This document shows positions 20,589 to 30,057 of a DNA stretch of 64,000 nt, one piece after another. A model generated the notes under the pieces. The model was not told where the DNA came from. It was given only the letters and a program-made list of their open reading frames with translations, and did no database searches. Location of the stretch: positions 1 to 64,000 of the forward strand of contig JAJYPL010000001.1 in NCBI GenBank assembly GCA_021795355.1. Direction: 5' to 3'. The DNA comes from a bacterium (GTDB lineage: Bacteria; SZUA-79; Acidulodesulfobacterales; Acidulodesulfobacteraceae). How positions within the stretch are numbered: the stretch's first letter is position 1; every line of letters starts with the position of its first letter. The translations under genes were made by a program, and so were the position numbers.

Positions 20589-23396
20589 ATGAATATTGCA
20601 AGGAAAATAAGGAAAATTATAAATTATTTACTGTTATTTGCGGCGTTAAGCGCATGTTTTGCGTTAAAAGACGTTTTTGCCTTAAAAGCCGCAAATATTT
20701 ACGGCATAAACGCCGGCATATACACGGTAAAATCCATAAATTACAGGGTGCCTGCCGGCATTCCGGCAGGCAGTATAAAAAACCTTTTTTATATAAAAGC
20801 CGGAAGAAGATTTTCCATGATTTCTTTGGAAAAAACTATTAAAACGCTTTATTCATCCGGTTATTTTTCAAACATTTCGGTTTTTGCAAATATAAATAGA
20901 AAATTAAAATTAATTTATTTAAAATTTGTTTTTTTTCCTAAAATTTATATTAAAGAAATTAATATAAAAGGGCTTAAAAATACCGGAATTTCGAGCAGAC
21001 GGATAATAAAATCCATTCCGTTTAAAAAGGGCGGTTTAATTTATAAATATTATAAAACTATAAGCATAAAAAAAATAAAAAAGATTATGGACAGGGGCGG
21101 TTACCCGTCGGCAAAAGTAAGCATAAAAACGGCCGTATTAAATGAAAAGCCGAAAGCTTATGCCGTTAATATAAAAATTATTTCCGGCAGGCCGGTTATA
21201 ATTTCCAATATATTCGTAAGATTTAAATTATATTATCCCAAAAAAAAAGCCGAAGCTTTAATTAAAAAACTTATAGGCAAGCCTCTTAATTTAAAAAACA
21301 TTAGAGAATTAAGGAAAAGCATATGGGATTTATATAAAAACAAAGGCTACTTAAACGCCATAATAACAAGCCCTAAAATAACTTACATTTCTAAAAGCGA
21401 AGCCGTTATAACTTTAAATGCACATCCAGGTTATAAAATATTATTTCATTTTAAAGGAATAAAACCTTTAAGCGAAAATTTCGTTAAAACTTCCGTATTG
21501 CAAATGAAAAACGTTTTAATATTCGACGACGGCACTTTTTTAGCTTTCCAAAAAGTTTTAAAAAAATATTATATGAAACAGGGATATTTTTTTACTAAGG
21601 TTTCGTTTAAAGAAAATAAAGATAAAAAAAATAAGACGATAAACGTTTACTATTCCGTAAATAAAGGAAACAAAGTAAAAATAAGCAAAGTATATATACT
21701 CGGCTATAAGCCTTTCAGCAAAGAGGCTATAGCGCATCTTATGAGAACGCGCGCTACGTCTTTTTTTAACGGGGAATATTTCCGTAAAAACAGGCTTAAA
21801 AACGACGTTCAAAATATTAAAAACTATTACGACAACGAAGGCTATTTATCGGCCCGTATTTCTTATAAATTAAAATTTTCGCCCGATAAAAAAAGCGTGG
21901 CGGTAACCGTAAATATAGATTCGGGAATTCCTACGACCGTGAAAAAAGTTTATATTACGGGGCTTCCGGCTATTTTTAAAAGCGATGCCGCGCTTACCGG
22001 CTATTTTTTGAAAATGAAGGCAAAACCTTACCGTATAATTAAAGCCGAGAACGGAAAGGAACTGCTTTCTACTAAATTATCTGATTCAGGATACGTTTTT
22101 TCAAGAGTTAAAATGAACGTAAAGTTTTTAAAAAATAAAAAAAATGCTTATATTTACTATGAAATAAAAGCGGGACCGAGTGTCAGGATAAAACGGATTT
22201 TAATAACGGGCAACACCGTAACCAGAACCGGTTTTATCGAAAGTCTTCTGCTTTTCAAAAAAGGGCAGTTTTACGACCAGAGGAAAATATTAGAGACTCA
22301 AAATAGGCTTTATAAAAAGGGTATATTTAATTCGGTCGTCATTAAAATAGAAAATCCGGAAAATGAAGTTTCGGAAAAAACGGTAACAATTAAGGTAAAG
22401 GATGCAAAACCGCTGGATTTAAGTTTCGGCGGAGGTTACGGAACATACACGAGATATAAAGGATTCATTCAGATTGAAAACAATAATCTTTTCGGCACCG
22501 GAAAATCTCTTTCGTTAAGATTTTCCAAAAGCGCGATTTATACCAATCTTCTGTTAAACTATTACGACCCTGCAATATACGGATACAGGGGGCTGGCGTT
22601 TAACGCGAGCGGATCGGATACCGACGTAATAACGCTTAATTACACTATGCACAAAGAAGGGGCGGATTTTTCGCTTATAAGAAGGTTCGGCAGATATTTT
22701 AAAGGCTTGCTGTCGTACGGCATGTTTTACGATTTTCTTTCGGGATTAAACCCCGGCGCCGATATTACTCCACGCGACACGGGTTTCACCAGAATCGGTT
22801 CAACGTCGCTTTCGTTTATTTATAATACTAAAAATAATATATTCAATCCGACTTCCGGAAATTTAACGGATTTACGTTTTTCTTATTCTAATTTTCTGCT
22901 GGATTCCCAGATTAACTTTTTTAAAATCTATTTTCATTCGGAAGAGTATATTCCTTTCGTATATAACACGGATTTTCTTATAGGAGCAAGATTAGGATAT
23001 ATAAGGCCGCTGTCGCCTACTTCCCAGGTGCCGATAAACGAAAGGTTTTTTCTCGGCGGAAGAACGACCGTCAGAGGTTTTCCGCAGGATTCTATAGGGC
23101 TCGTCAACTTAAATCCGTACCGTTATCCTATAGGCGGCGACGTTATGGAAAATTACAATCTTCAGCTTAATATACCGGTTTATAAAAGTTTTAATTTTTT
23201 TGTTTTTCAGGACGGAGGCAACGTATTTTTAGATACTTCGGACGTAAGGCCTTTAGCGCTTTATAAATCTGCCGGAGCGGGCATAATGTATCTTTCTCCT
23301 ATAGGACCGATAAGTTTTTCATACGGCTTTATTCTGACGAGAGAACCTTACTGGCCGGCTGGAGGGGTTAATTTTACGGTGGGGACTTCCTTCTAA
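20589..23396 (+). CDS. Omp85 family outer-membrane protein (BamA/TamA-like), about 7 POTRA repeats plus beta-barrel
   Basis: Signal-like N-term; repeated '(V/I)xIxxIxIxG ... GYxxAxV' units; barrel 'LSFGGGYGTYTRYKGFIQIENNNLFGTGKSLSL', 'NERFFLGGRTTVRGFPQDSIG', 'SAGAGIMYLSPIGPISFSYGF'. Confidence 0.9.
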   Translation: MNIARKIRKIINYLLLFAALSACFALKDVFALKAANIYGINAGIYTVKSINYRVPAGIPAGSIKNLFYIKAGRRFSMISLEKTIKTLYSSGYFSNISVFANINRKLKLIYLKFVFFPKIYIKEINIKGLKNTGISSRRIIKSIPFKKGGLIYKYYKTISIKKIKKIMDRGGYPSAKVSIKTAVLNEKPKAYAVNIKIISGRPVIISNIFVRFKLYYPKKKAEALIKKLIGKPLNLKNIRELRKSIWDLYKNKGYLNAIITSPKITYISKSEAVITLNAHPGYKILFHFKGIKPLSENFVKTSVLQMKNVLIFDDGTFLAFQKVLKKYYMKQGYFFTKVSFKENKDKKNKTINVYYSVNKGNKVKISKVYILGYKPFSKEAIAHLMRTRATSFFNGEYFRKNRLKNDVQNIKNYYDNEGYLSARISYKLKFSPDKKSVAVTVNIDSGIPTTVKKVYITGLPAIFKSDAALTGYFLKMKAKPYRIIKAENGKELLSTKLSDSGYVFSRVKMNVKFLKNKKNAYIYYEIKAGPSVRIKRILITGNTVTRTGFIESLLLFKKGQFYDQRKILETQNRLYKKGIFNSVVIKIENPENEVSEKTVTIKVKDAKPLDLSFGGGYGTYTRYKGFIQIENNNLFGTGKSLSLRFSKSAIYTNLLLNYYDPAIYGYRGLAFNASGSDTDVITLNYTMHKEGADFSLIRRFGRYFKGLLSYGMFYDFLSGLNPGADITPRDTGFTRIGSTSLSFIYNTKNNIFNPTSGNLTDLRFSYSNFLLDSQINFFKIYFHSEEYIPFVYNTDFLIGARLGYIRPLSPTSQVPINERFFLGGRTTVRGFPQDSIGLVNLNPYRYPIGGDVMENYNLQLNIPVYKSFNFFVFQDGGNVFLDTSDVRPLALYKSAGAGIMYLSPIGPISFSYGFILTREPYWPAGGVNFTVGTSF

Positions 23397-24808
23397 TGGA
23401 AACGGCGGAAATATCGAATGTTATAACCGGCGGCGGATCCGTGCCGTCCGTGCCGGCGGGTTTAAGAAAAGGTTTTTCCACCGGAAGCACAAGCGCGGCG
23501 GCAGTCCGGGCGTCTATAAGATACTATTTTGAAGGCGAAAAATTTGATTACGTAGAAATAAAAATGCCGGGCGGCGAAAATGCTTCTTTAAAAGTTGCGT
23601 CTTTATCGAAATTCAAATTAAAGCCGGATGCGGAAACGGTTATTTCGAAATCGGTTTTAATAAAGGACTCCGGCGACGATTTTGCGGACATAACCGGAGG
23701 GATTGAAATTTGCGCCGATTTTACGGTTATAGATAAAAAAGATAAAAATGCCGTAAAAAATTTAAAAAAATATTATGAAAAATTCTCGGTTTATAATATA
23801 ATAAAATGTCCTTCAGCCGCAGATTCGACGATAATTTTTGCGTCGTCCAAGGGCATAGGAACGGTTAAGAGAAAAGGACTGCCGGTTAAAGCGGGTTATC
23901 CGGCGATAAATCCTGTTCCGTATAAAATGATAGAATCGGCCGCCGAAGAAGAATTAAAGTTAAATATATTAAAATTAAGGACGGGAGTAAAAGGCAGCTG
24001 CGGTTACGGCGGCTGCGGCTATGGCGGAAAAGTATTTTTTTCGGTACTTTACGTGCCGGAAGGAGAAAAAATTGCGGAACGGACTTTAAATCCGAGACTC
24101 GGCATCGAAGGGGGCATAAGCATACTCGGAACATCGGGATACGTCGTTCCGATATCTGCAAAGGCATGGCTCGAAACTATTAAGGCGTGCTTAAATTTTT
24201 TAAAAGCTAATAAAATAGACACCTGCGTTTTTACGCCGGGAAGATTCAGCGAAAAAGCGGCTTTAAAAATATTCAAGAATCTTCGCAGAGAAAGTTTTAT
24301 AGAAATAGGCGACTACGTTTCGTATTCTTTAAGGAAAGTTTGCGGAACCGGAATTAAAAATATTATATTCGCCGGACAATTCGGAAAAATAGTTAAAATT
24401 GCCCAGGGCGCAAGAAACACTAACGCTAAATACGCCGCATTGGATTTAGGTTTTCTTGCCGAAACGGCAAAAGAAGCGGTTAAAAAGCGTAACGAAAACG
24501 ACGCCGAGCGTATTTACGGACTTATAATTAACTCTAATACTTCGCGGGAAGCTTTCGGGTATATAACCTCGGACGATTTTAGTATTTATTCCGACGATAT
24601 CTTAAGCAAATTATTGAAAAAAGCCGCCGAAAAATTGCATAATATCTTAAAAAACGCAGGGAACGGCGCAGACCGCGGTTTTAAAGCCGAAACAGGAGTT
24701 AATGTTAATGTTAATTTAGATGTTTGCGTTGAAGGCGGAAATTCGGTGGATATAGAAATAGTGCTTATAGATTACGGCGGAAACGAAATAAAAAGGGAGA
24801 GATTGTAA
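23396..24808 (+). CDS. cbiD: Cobalt-precorrin-5B (C1)-methyltransferase
   Basis: 'LRKGFSTGSTSAAAVRASIRYYF', 'VKRKGLPVKAGYPAINPVPYKMI', 'ILGTSGYVVPISAKAWLETIK'. Confidence 0.93.
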   Translation: METAEISNVITGGGSVPSVPAGLRKGFSTGSTSAAAVRASIRYYFEGEKFDYVEIKMPGGENASLKVASLSKFKLKPDAETVISKSVLIKDSGDDFADITGGIEICADFTVIDKKDKNAVKNLKKYYEKFSVYNIIKCPSAADSTIIFASSKGIGTVKRKGLPVKAGYPAINPVPYKMIESAAEEELKLNILKLRTGVKGSCGYGGCGYGGKVFFSVLYVPEGEKIAERTLNPRLGIEGGISILGTSGYVVPISAKAWLETIKACLNFLKANKIDTCVFTPGRFSEKAALKIFKNLRRESFIEIGDYVSYSLRKVCGTGIKNIIFAGQFGKIVKIAQGARNTNAKYAALDLGFLAETAKEAVKKRNENDAERIYGLIINSNTSREAFGYITSDDFSIYSDDILSKLLKKAAEKLHNILKNAGNGADRGFKAETGVNVNVNLDVCVEGGNSVDIEIVLIDYGGNEIKRERL

Positions 24809-24812
24809 AAAT

Positions 24813-26780
24813 ATGGCAAAAACGTCCAAAAAAGTTTACATAGCGGGAGTTTCTCCATGCTATCAGGATATTTCAAGAAAACAGATTTTAGAATTATTTA
24901 CCGATAAAAAAAACAGAATAGATACCGTGTTTGCAAAAAAAGAAGACCTGCCTCTTCTTATATGGATTAGAGAACAGATATCGGCCGAAAAGAAAAGTTT
25001 GGTTTTAGAAAACAACGGAAGTATAAGCCGGTTAAACAATGCGCATATATTTTACGACGGAAAAGTAAAATTTATCGAAGATTACGTTAAAGACAATCTC
25101 GGCAAAAAAAATATTTTAATACTGGCAAACGGAGACCCCAATTTTTTCGGTATCGGCGGCGCCATTCTTAACGGATTGAAAGAAAACGAAAAAAGGTTTA
25201 TAGAAATATATCCGGCAATAAGCTATATGCAGATAGGATTTTCAAAATTAAAAATTCCCATGACGCATGCATATATATTAAGCCTGCACGGAAGGAACTT
25301 CGAAGATCTGCATCCGGTTATTAATTCCGAAAAAATAATAGGTATATATACCGATGAAATAAACACTCCGGATAAAATATACGGCGAACTTGAAGAAAAG
25401 GGTATTATAGAAAAGTTTGAATTTTATGTACTTACGGAATTATGCTCCAAAAACGAAAAAATATATAAAAGCTTTACAAAAGAGATTTTGGAAGATATAA
25501 GCGGCAAAAAAAATATCGTTATATTAAAGGAAAAAAATCAAAAAAACAAAACGGAAACGCTGAAGGCTGGAAATCGTGCGGATAATGAAAGCAGGGATAA
25601 CGATAATTATAATAATAGCGCTAATTGCGCGGAAAGGGCTGTAAACACCGAGGATACTGCTAATATTAATATAAACAGAAATATTGTATTGGGCATAGAG
25701 GACGACAGATATATACATGCTTCCGGAGAACCTACAAAAAAAGAGATAAGGGCCGTCAGCTTAGGCATGATGGAAATTAAAGAAGATTCCGTTATAATAG
25801 ACGCAGGCTGCGGAAGCGGAAGCGTCAGCATAGAAGCGGCAGGGCTTGCTTTCAGAGGCAAAGTTTATTCTATCGACAAAAATAAAATGAAAATCGAAAA
25901 TCTGAAAAGAAATATAAAAAAATTCGGAAGAAATAACATAGTGCCTATATTAGGCGAACTGCCGGACGCGCTAAAAAACCGTTTAAATTTAAAATTAAAA
26001 GGCGTTAATGCCGATTCTGTTTTTATAGGGGGCGGCGGAGCGGAAAACATAGACGGAATATTGAAAGAATCTTTAAATATACTGAAAGAAAACGGAGTAA
26101 TCGTAGTTAACGCCGTTACGGTAGAAACTTTATATTCGGTAATTAACTTTATTAAAAACACGGGGCTTAAATACGAAATGGTTTCCCTAAACGTTTCTAG
26201 GCTCAAATCTATCGGCGAAACCTCATACTTTCAGGCTTTAAACCAGATTTACGTTATTAAAATCGTTAAAAAGTTTTTAAATCAAAACGTCTTGACTAAA
26301 GCAGAGACTAAAACCGAAGCTAAAACAGAACATAAAGCAGAAACTAAAACCGGCGGAAAACCAAAACACGAATCAATTCCGTCTGCTAAAACGGAGACTA
26401 AAACAGAACATAAAACCGCACTTAAGTCCGAAGCCGAAACTGCCGGCAAAAAAAGAAATATGACCTTTAAAATAGAAAATAGAGGCGATAAAAAAAACGA
26501 AGAATTAAATTCTAAAATGCCTAAAATAAAAGTAAGGAATAAAGCCATAGGAACGGCGGATGCTAAGTCCGGCAATGACGGCGGCAATACTACGGGCAAT
26601 ACGGGCGGCGGTAAAAATTATAACCGCGGCGATAACGAAAATACCGGCGGTAATTTAGATGAATTAAGCGGATTAAATGAATCTAAAGGATTAAACGAAT
26701 TAGACGTAAATGAAGAAATGGGAGCGAAAGGTTTAAATAGCGGCATTGAAAACGGCGGGAGCGGAGAAAATGAGCGGTAA
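24813..26780 (+). CDS. cbiET: Fused precorrin-6Y/cobalt-precorrin methyltransferase CbiE-CbiT with a ~170-aa low-complexity C-terminal tail
   Basis: N-term CbiE-like ('ILANGDPNFFGIGG', 'SYMQIGFSKL'); CbiT 'SGEPTKKEIRAVSLGMMEIKEDSVIIDAGCGSGSVSIEAA'; Asn-rich linker and Lys/Glu/Thr then Gly/Asn-rich tail. Confidence 0.9.
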   Translation: MAKTSKKVYIAGVSPCYQDISRKQILELFTDKKNRIDTVFAKKEDLPLLIWIREQISAEKKSLVLENNGSISRLNNAHIFYDGKVKFIEDYVKDNLGKKNILILANGDPNFFGIGGAILNGLKENEKRFIEIYPAISYMQIGFSKLKIPMTHAYILSLHGRNFEDLHPVINSEKIIGIYTDEINTPDKIYGELEEKGIIEKFEFYVLTELCSKNEKIYKSFTKEILEDISGKKNIVILKEKNQKNKTETLKAGNRADNESRDNDNYNNSANCAERAVNTEDTANININRNIVLGIEDDRYIHASGEPTKKEIRAVSLGMMEIKEDSVIIDAGCGSGSVSIEAAGLAFRGKVYSIDKNKMKIENLKRNIKKFGRNNIVPILGELPDALKNRLNLKLKGVNADSVFIGGGGAENIDGILKESLNILKENGVIVVNAVTVETLYSVINFIKNTGLKYEMVSLNVSRLKSIGETSYFQALNQIYVIKIVKKFLNQNVLTKAETKTEAKTEHKAETKTGGKPKHESIPSAKTETKTEHKTALKSEAETAGKKRNMTFKIENRGDKKNEELNSKMPKIKVRNKAIGTADAKSGNDGGNTTGNTGGGKNYNRGDNENTGGNLDELSGLNESKGLNELDVNEEMGAKGLNSGIENGGSGENER

Positions 26781-27576
26781 CAAAAACCGGCAAAAAACGC
26801 TGTTCGTAGTGGGAGTCGGACCGGGGGATCCGGAGCTTATTACGGTAAAAGCAATAAACGCCGTGATTAAAAGCGATTATATATTTTATCCCGACGTTTG
26901 CGGCGGGAGAAACAAAACCGCTTACGATATAGTTAAAAGTGCGGTAAAATTTGCCGGCTTGCAAGATATCGAGGAAAAAAGGCTTATTCCTTTGCGGGTA
27001 GAAATGAAGCGTTCGACGGGCAAAAATAAAGATTTATACATGGAAAACGCCTTAAAAATTTATGAAAAATTAAAAAACGAAAGCGTTTCATGCGTTTCAT
27101 ACGTTACTCTTGGAGATCCGGCTTTTTACAGCACATATTTCGGGATTCACGCCGCCTTAAAAGAAATTGAAAATAAAAATAAAAATGAAAATATTACCGT
27201 AAATATTATTAACGGGGTTTCTTCTTTTTTGTATTCTTTCGGACTGCTTGAAGAACCGTACATAGCTAAAAATGCAAGCGTTTTAATATCCGTGCCGCTT
27301 AAAAAAAGTTTAGGCGAATTAAAAGCGGAAATAAAGTTTATCGCCGATAAATCAAGGCTTTCGAGTCCGCAAATTATAGTTTTTATGAAAGCCGGAAGCT
27401 GCGTAAAAAATATTATTGAAGCGTTTGAAGATGCATCCGGCGGCGGATACGCGGAGAATAACAACGGTAAAGTAAAACTGTATTTAATAGAAAAATCGGC
27501 AGTCGTAAAAGATTTTACAAAGAAAGCCGATTTGGATTTCGATTATTTTTCAATTTTAATAGGTGTGTTTTTGTGA
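26770..27576 (+). CDS. cbiL: Precorrin-2 C20-methyltransferase
   Basis: 'LFVVGVGPGDPELITVKAINAVIKSDYIFYPDV', 'CVSYVTLGDPAFYSTYFGI'. ATG 26770 preferred over 26746. Confidence 0.92.
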   Translation: MSGNKNRQKTLFVVGVGPGDPELITVKAINAVIKSDYIFYPDVCGGRNKTAYDIVKSAVKFAGLQDIEEKRLIPLRVEMKRSTGKNKDLYMENALKIYEKLKNESVSCVSYVTLGDPAFYSTYFGIHAALKEIENKNKNENITVNIINGVSSFLYSFGLLEEPYIAKNASVLISVPLKKSLGELKAEIKFIADKSRLSSPQIIVFMKAGSCVKNIIEAFEDASGGGYAENNNGKVKLYLIEKSAVVKDFTKKADLDFDYFSILIGVFL

Positions 27577-27585
27577 GGATACGGC

Positions 27586-28446
27586 ATGAATAATAATACT
27601 AAAATATACTTTGTTTCCGCAGGACCGGGCGACCCTGAACTGCTGACCGTCAAAGCCGCAAAAATATTAAAAAAATCGGATGCAGTTTTTTACGCAGGCT
27701 CTTTAATTAATCCTTTAATGCTTAAAATTATCAAAAAAGGCGCCGAATTGATAGATATTAAGAGTCTTAATTTTGAAGAAATAAAAAATAAAGTCGAAAA
27801 TATTTTAAGTTTAAGCGAAAACGAAAACGGTAACGGTAACGGTAACGGTAATGCAGGTTCCGGTTCGGCGACAGGCGGGAAGCGCGGAATAAAGGTAATT
27901 TCAATACTGCATGCGGGAGACTCGTCTATATATTCCGCAATAAACGAGCAGATGGCTTATTTAGATGAGATGGGAGCGGAATATGAAATTATACCGGGCG
28001 TTACCGCCGCTTTTGCCGCAAGCGCCGCAAATAAATCTATTCTGACCCTGCCGGACGTTTCGCAAACAGTTATATTTTGCAGAGGCGAAGGAAGGACGGG
28101 CAGGATGCCGGAAGGACAGGATATAAAAAGCCTTGCAAAGCACGGAGCCACTATGGCCATATATTTAAGTTTCGGGCTTATAAAATCCGTAACGGGCGAT
28201 CTGCTTGAATACTATAATGAAGATACGCCCTGTCTTATAGCAAAAGACGTGTCTTTAAAAAGCCAGTTTTTGATAAACTGCAAATTAAAAGACGTAGTTA
28301 AAAAAGCCGAAGAATTTTCGATAAAAAATATGGCGGTTTTGATAGTCGGAGAAGCTCTTAACGGGAAATATTTTAAAAATAACAAGTCGAAACTTTATGA
28401 CAAGAACTTTTATCACGGGTACAGGGATTCTTCTGCCGGTATATAA
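27586..28446 (+). CDS. cbiF: Cobalt-precorrin-4 methyltransferase
   Basis: 'YFVSAGPGDPELLTVKAAKILKKSDAVFYAGSLINPLML', 'HAGDSSIYSAINEQMAYLDEMGAEYEIIPGVTAAFAASAANKSILTLPDVSQTVIF'. Confidence 0.95.
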   Translation: MNNNTKIYFVSAGPGDPELLTVKAAKILKKSDAVFYAGSLINPLMLKIIKKGAELIDIKSLNFEEIKNKVENILSLSENENGNGNGNGNAGSGSATGGKRGIKVISILHAGDSSIYSAINEQMAYLDEMGAEYEIIPGVTAAFAASAANKSILTLPDVSQTVIFCRGEGRTGRMPEGQDIKSLAKHGATMAIYLSFGLIKSVTGDLLEYYNEDTPCLIAKDVSLKSQFLINCKLKDVVKKAEEFSIKNMAVLIVGEALNGKYFKNNKSKLYDKNFYHGYRDSSAGI

Positions 28447-29833
28447 TAATTATGCAGAAGCAGGCGAAGTTTGCGGAAACGGCAATGCAGATAATGCAGA
28501 TATAAATATCGGTATAAATATAAATGTAGAAAAAGTAAATTCTATAGCATTAATTATAATATCTAAAAATTCTTTGTCTAATGCCGCAAAAATTTGCAGA
28601 GGATTAATAAATAAAAAATCCGACGAAGAATATTATAAGATATATTATGAAATATTTTTTTTTATAGAAGAAAATAAAGAAGGGTTAATTAAATCGGCTT
28701 GCGAATTAATAAAAGAATTAAATAAATTAAATGAAAAAGAATCGGAAAAATTTAAATTTCATCCTTTTAAATTTACTAATATCAAATTTGAAATAAAAAA
28801 ATATAAAAAACTTTCGGACGAAGTTACAGTTAAATTATTGCTTGAAAATTTCGACTATATAATATTTTTTCTTGCCGCCGGCGCCGTCGTAAGATTAATA
28901 GCGCCGTATCTGAAAAATAAGTATAAAGACCCCGGAATAATAACGGTGGACGAAGCCGGAAAATTTGCGGTAAGCCTGCTTTCGGGACATATAGGCGGAG
29001 CAAACAGGCTCGCCGAAGAAATTTCCGGATATCTTGAAAATTCTATTCCGGTAATAACTACGGCTACTGATTCTAAAAATAAATTTTCGATAGACGCTTT
29101 TGCCGAAAAATTCGATTTTTATATAGAAGATGCGAAGGAAAAAGTAAAGTATTACAACGAAGCGTCGCTTAAGGACGAAAGTTTTGAAATAATTTTGGAA
29201 GACAACTTTAAAGCGGGCGGTATAAAACATTACGTAAAAGGTTTTAATAACGCGGAAAGAATAAGAATAAAGGGGGAGTTCGATTTTAAAAATTTAAGAT
29301 TAAATCCCGAAAATTTTAACGGCAAGCACAAAACAATAATAGTTGCTATAAAAAAAGATTTGAACGGTTTAAGCAAGTCGAAAAACATTGCGGTATTAAG
29401 GCCGAAACGTTTAGTTTTAGGTATAGGCTGCAACAGGAATACCGGTTTAAACGAGATAGAAGATTTTGTTTCGGAAGTATTCGAAAAAAACGGTATTGTT
29501 TTAAATTCCATAAGAAATATAGCTTCTATAGAAAATAAAAAAAACGAGCGCGGGCTTTTAGATTTCGGATTTAAATACGGAAGATTTATAGATTTTTATT
29601 CAAAAGACGAAATTAACGCTTTTATGAAATCGTTTGTTTCAAAAGATACGCAGGTATCGGCGGAATATTTAAAATCTCCGAGCTTTAAATATACGGGCGC
29701 ATATTCCGTATGCGAACCGTGCGCCATGATGTCGGCGAAAAATTTTACGGCTCCGCTGATACCGAAGCAAAAAAAAGGAAACGTTACGGTATCGGCGGCG
29801 CTTATTGAAGATATTAAAATTAAATTTAGATAA
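28397..29833 (+). CDS. cbiG: Cobalt-precorrin 5A hydrolase
   Basis: 'DYIIFFLAAGAVVRLIAPYLKNKYKDPGIITVDEAGKFAVSLLSGHIGGANRLAEEIS', 'VLGIGCNRNTGLNEIEDFV'. Start codon uncertain (50 bp overlap with cbiF as called). Confidence 0.92.
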   Translation: MTRTFITGTGILLPVYNNYAEAGEVCGNGNADNADINIGININVEKVNSIALIIISKNSLSNAAKICRGLINKKSDEEYYKIYYEIFFFIEENKEGLIKSACELIKELNKLNEKESEKFKFHPFKFTNIKFEIKKYKKLSDEVTVKLLLENFDYIIFFLAAGAVVRLIAPYLKNKYKDPGIITVDEAGKFAVSLLSGHIGGANRLAEEISGYLENSIPVITTATDSKNKFSIDAFAEKFDFYIEDAKEKVKYYNEASLKDESFEIILEDNFKAGGIKHYVKGFNNAERIRIKGEFDFKNLRLNPENFNGKHKTIIVAIKKDLNGLSKSKNIAVLRPKRLVLGIGCNRNTGLNEIEDFVSEVFEKNGIVLNSIRNIASIENKKNERGLLDFGFKYGRFIDFYSKDEINAFMKSFVSKDTQVSAEYLKSPSFKYTGAYSVCEPCAMMSAKNFTAPLIPKQKKGNVTVSAALIEDIKIKFR

Positions 29834-29920
29834 AACATAATCATAATATAATATATTCTTAATATCTGTTTTACGAATATTTTTACAAATATTACATTAA
29901 ATTTGGGTATATCTCATGTG

Positions 29921-29990
29921 TGTCATTGCGAGCGTCAGCGGACGGACGGAGTCCAGCGCAGCTAACTCTATCGAAGCTAACCAATCTCTC
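29921..29990. repeat. REP-like intergenic element between cbiG and cbiH
   Basis: 'gtgtcattgcgagcg ... ccaatctctc' resembles the reverse complement of the 14512-14594 element. Confidence 0.5.
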
Positions 29991-30057
29991 TTTTTGTTTA
30001 ATGTATAATTCTAATAAAACTAATTTATTAATTTATTAAATTAAGGAAAATGAAAAA

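Noticed and set aside
27829-27852. CRISPR-like or tandem repeat array
   Set aside because: Only four 6-bp in-frame units inside cbiF; no spacers. No CRISPR arrays seen anywhere in the window.
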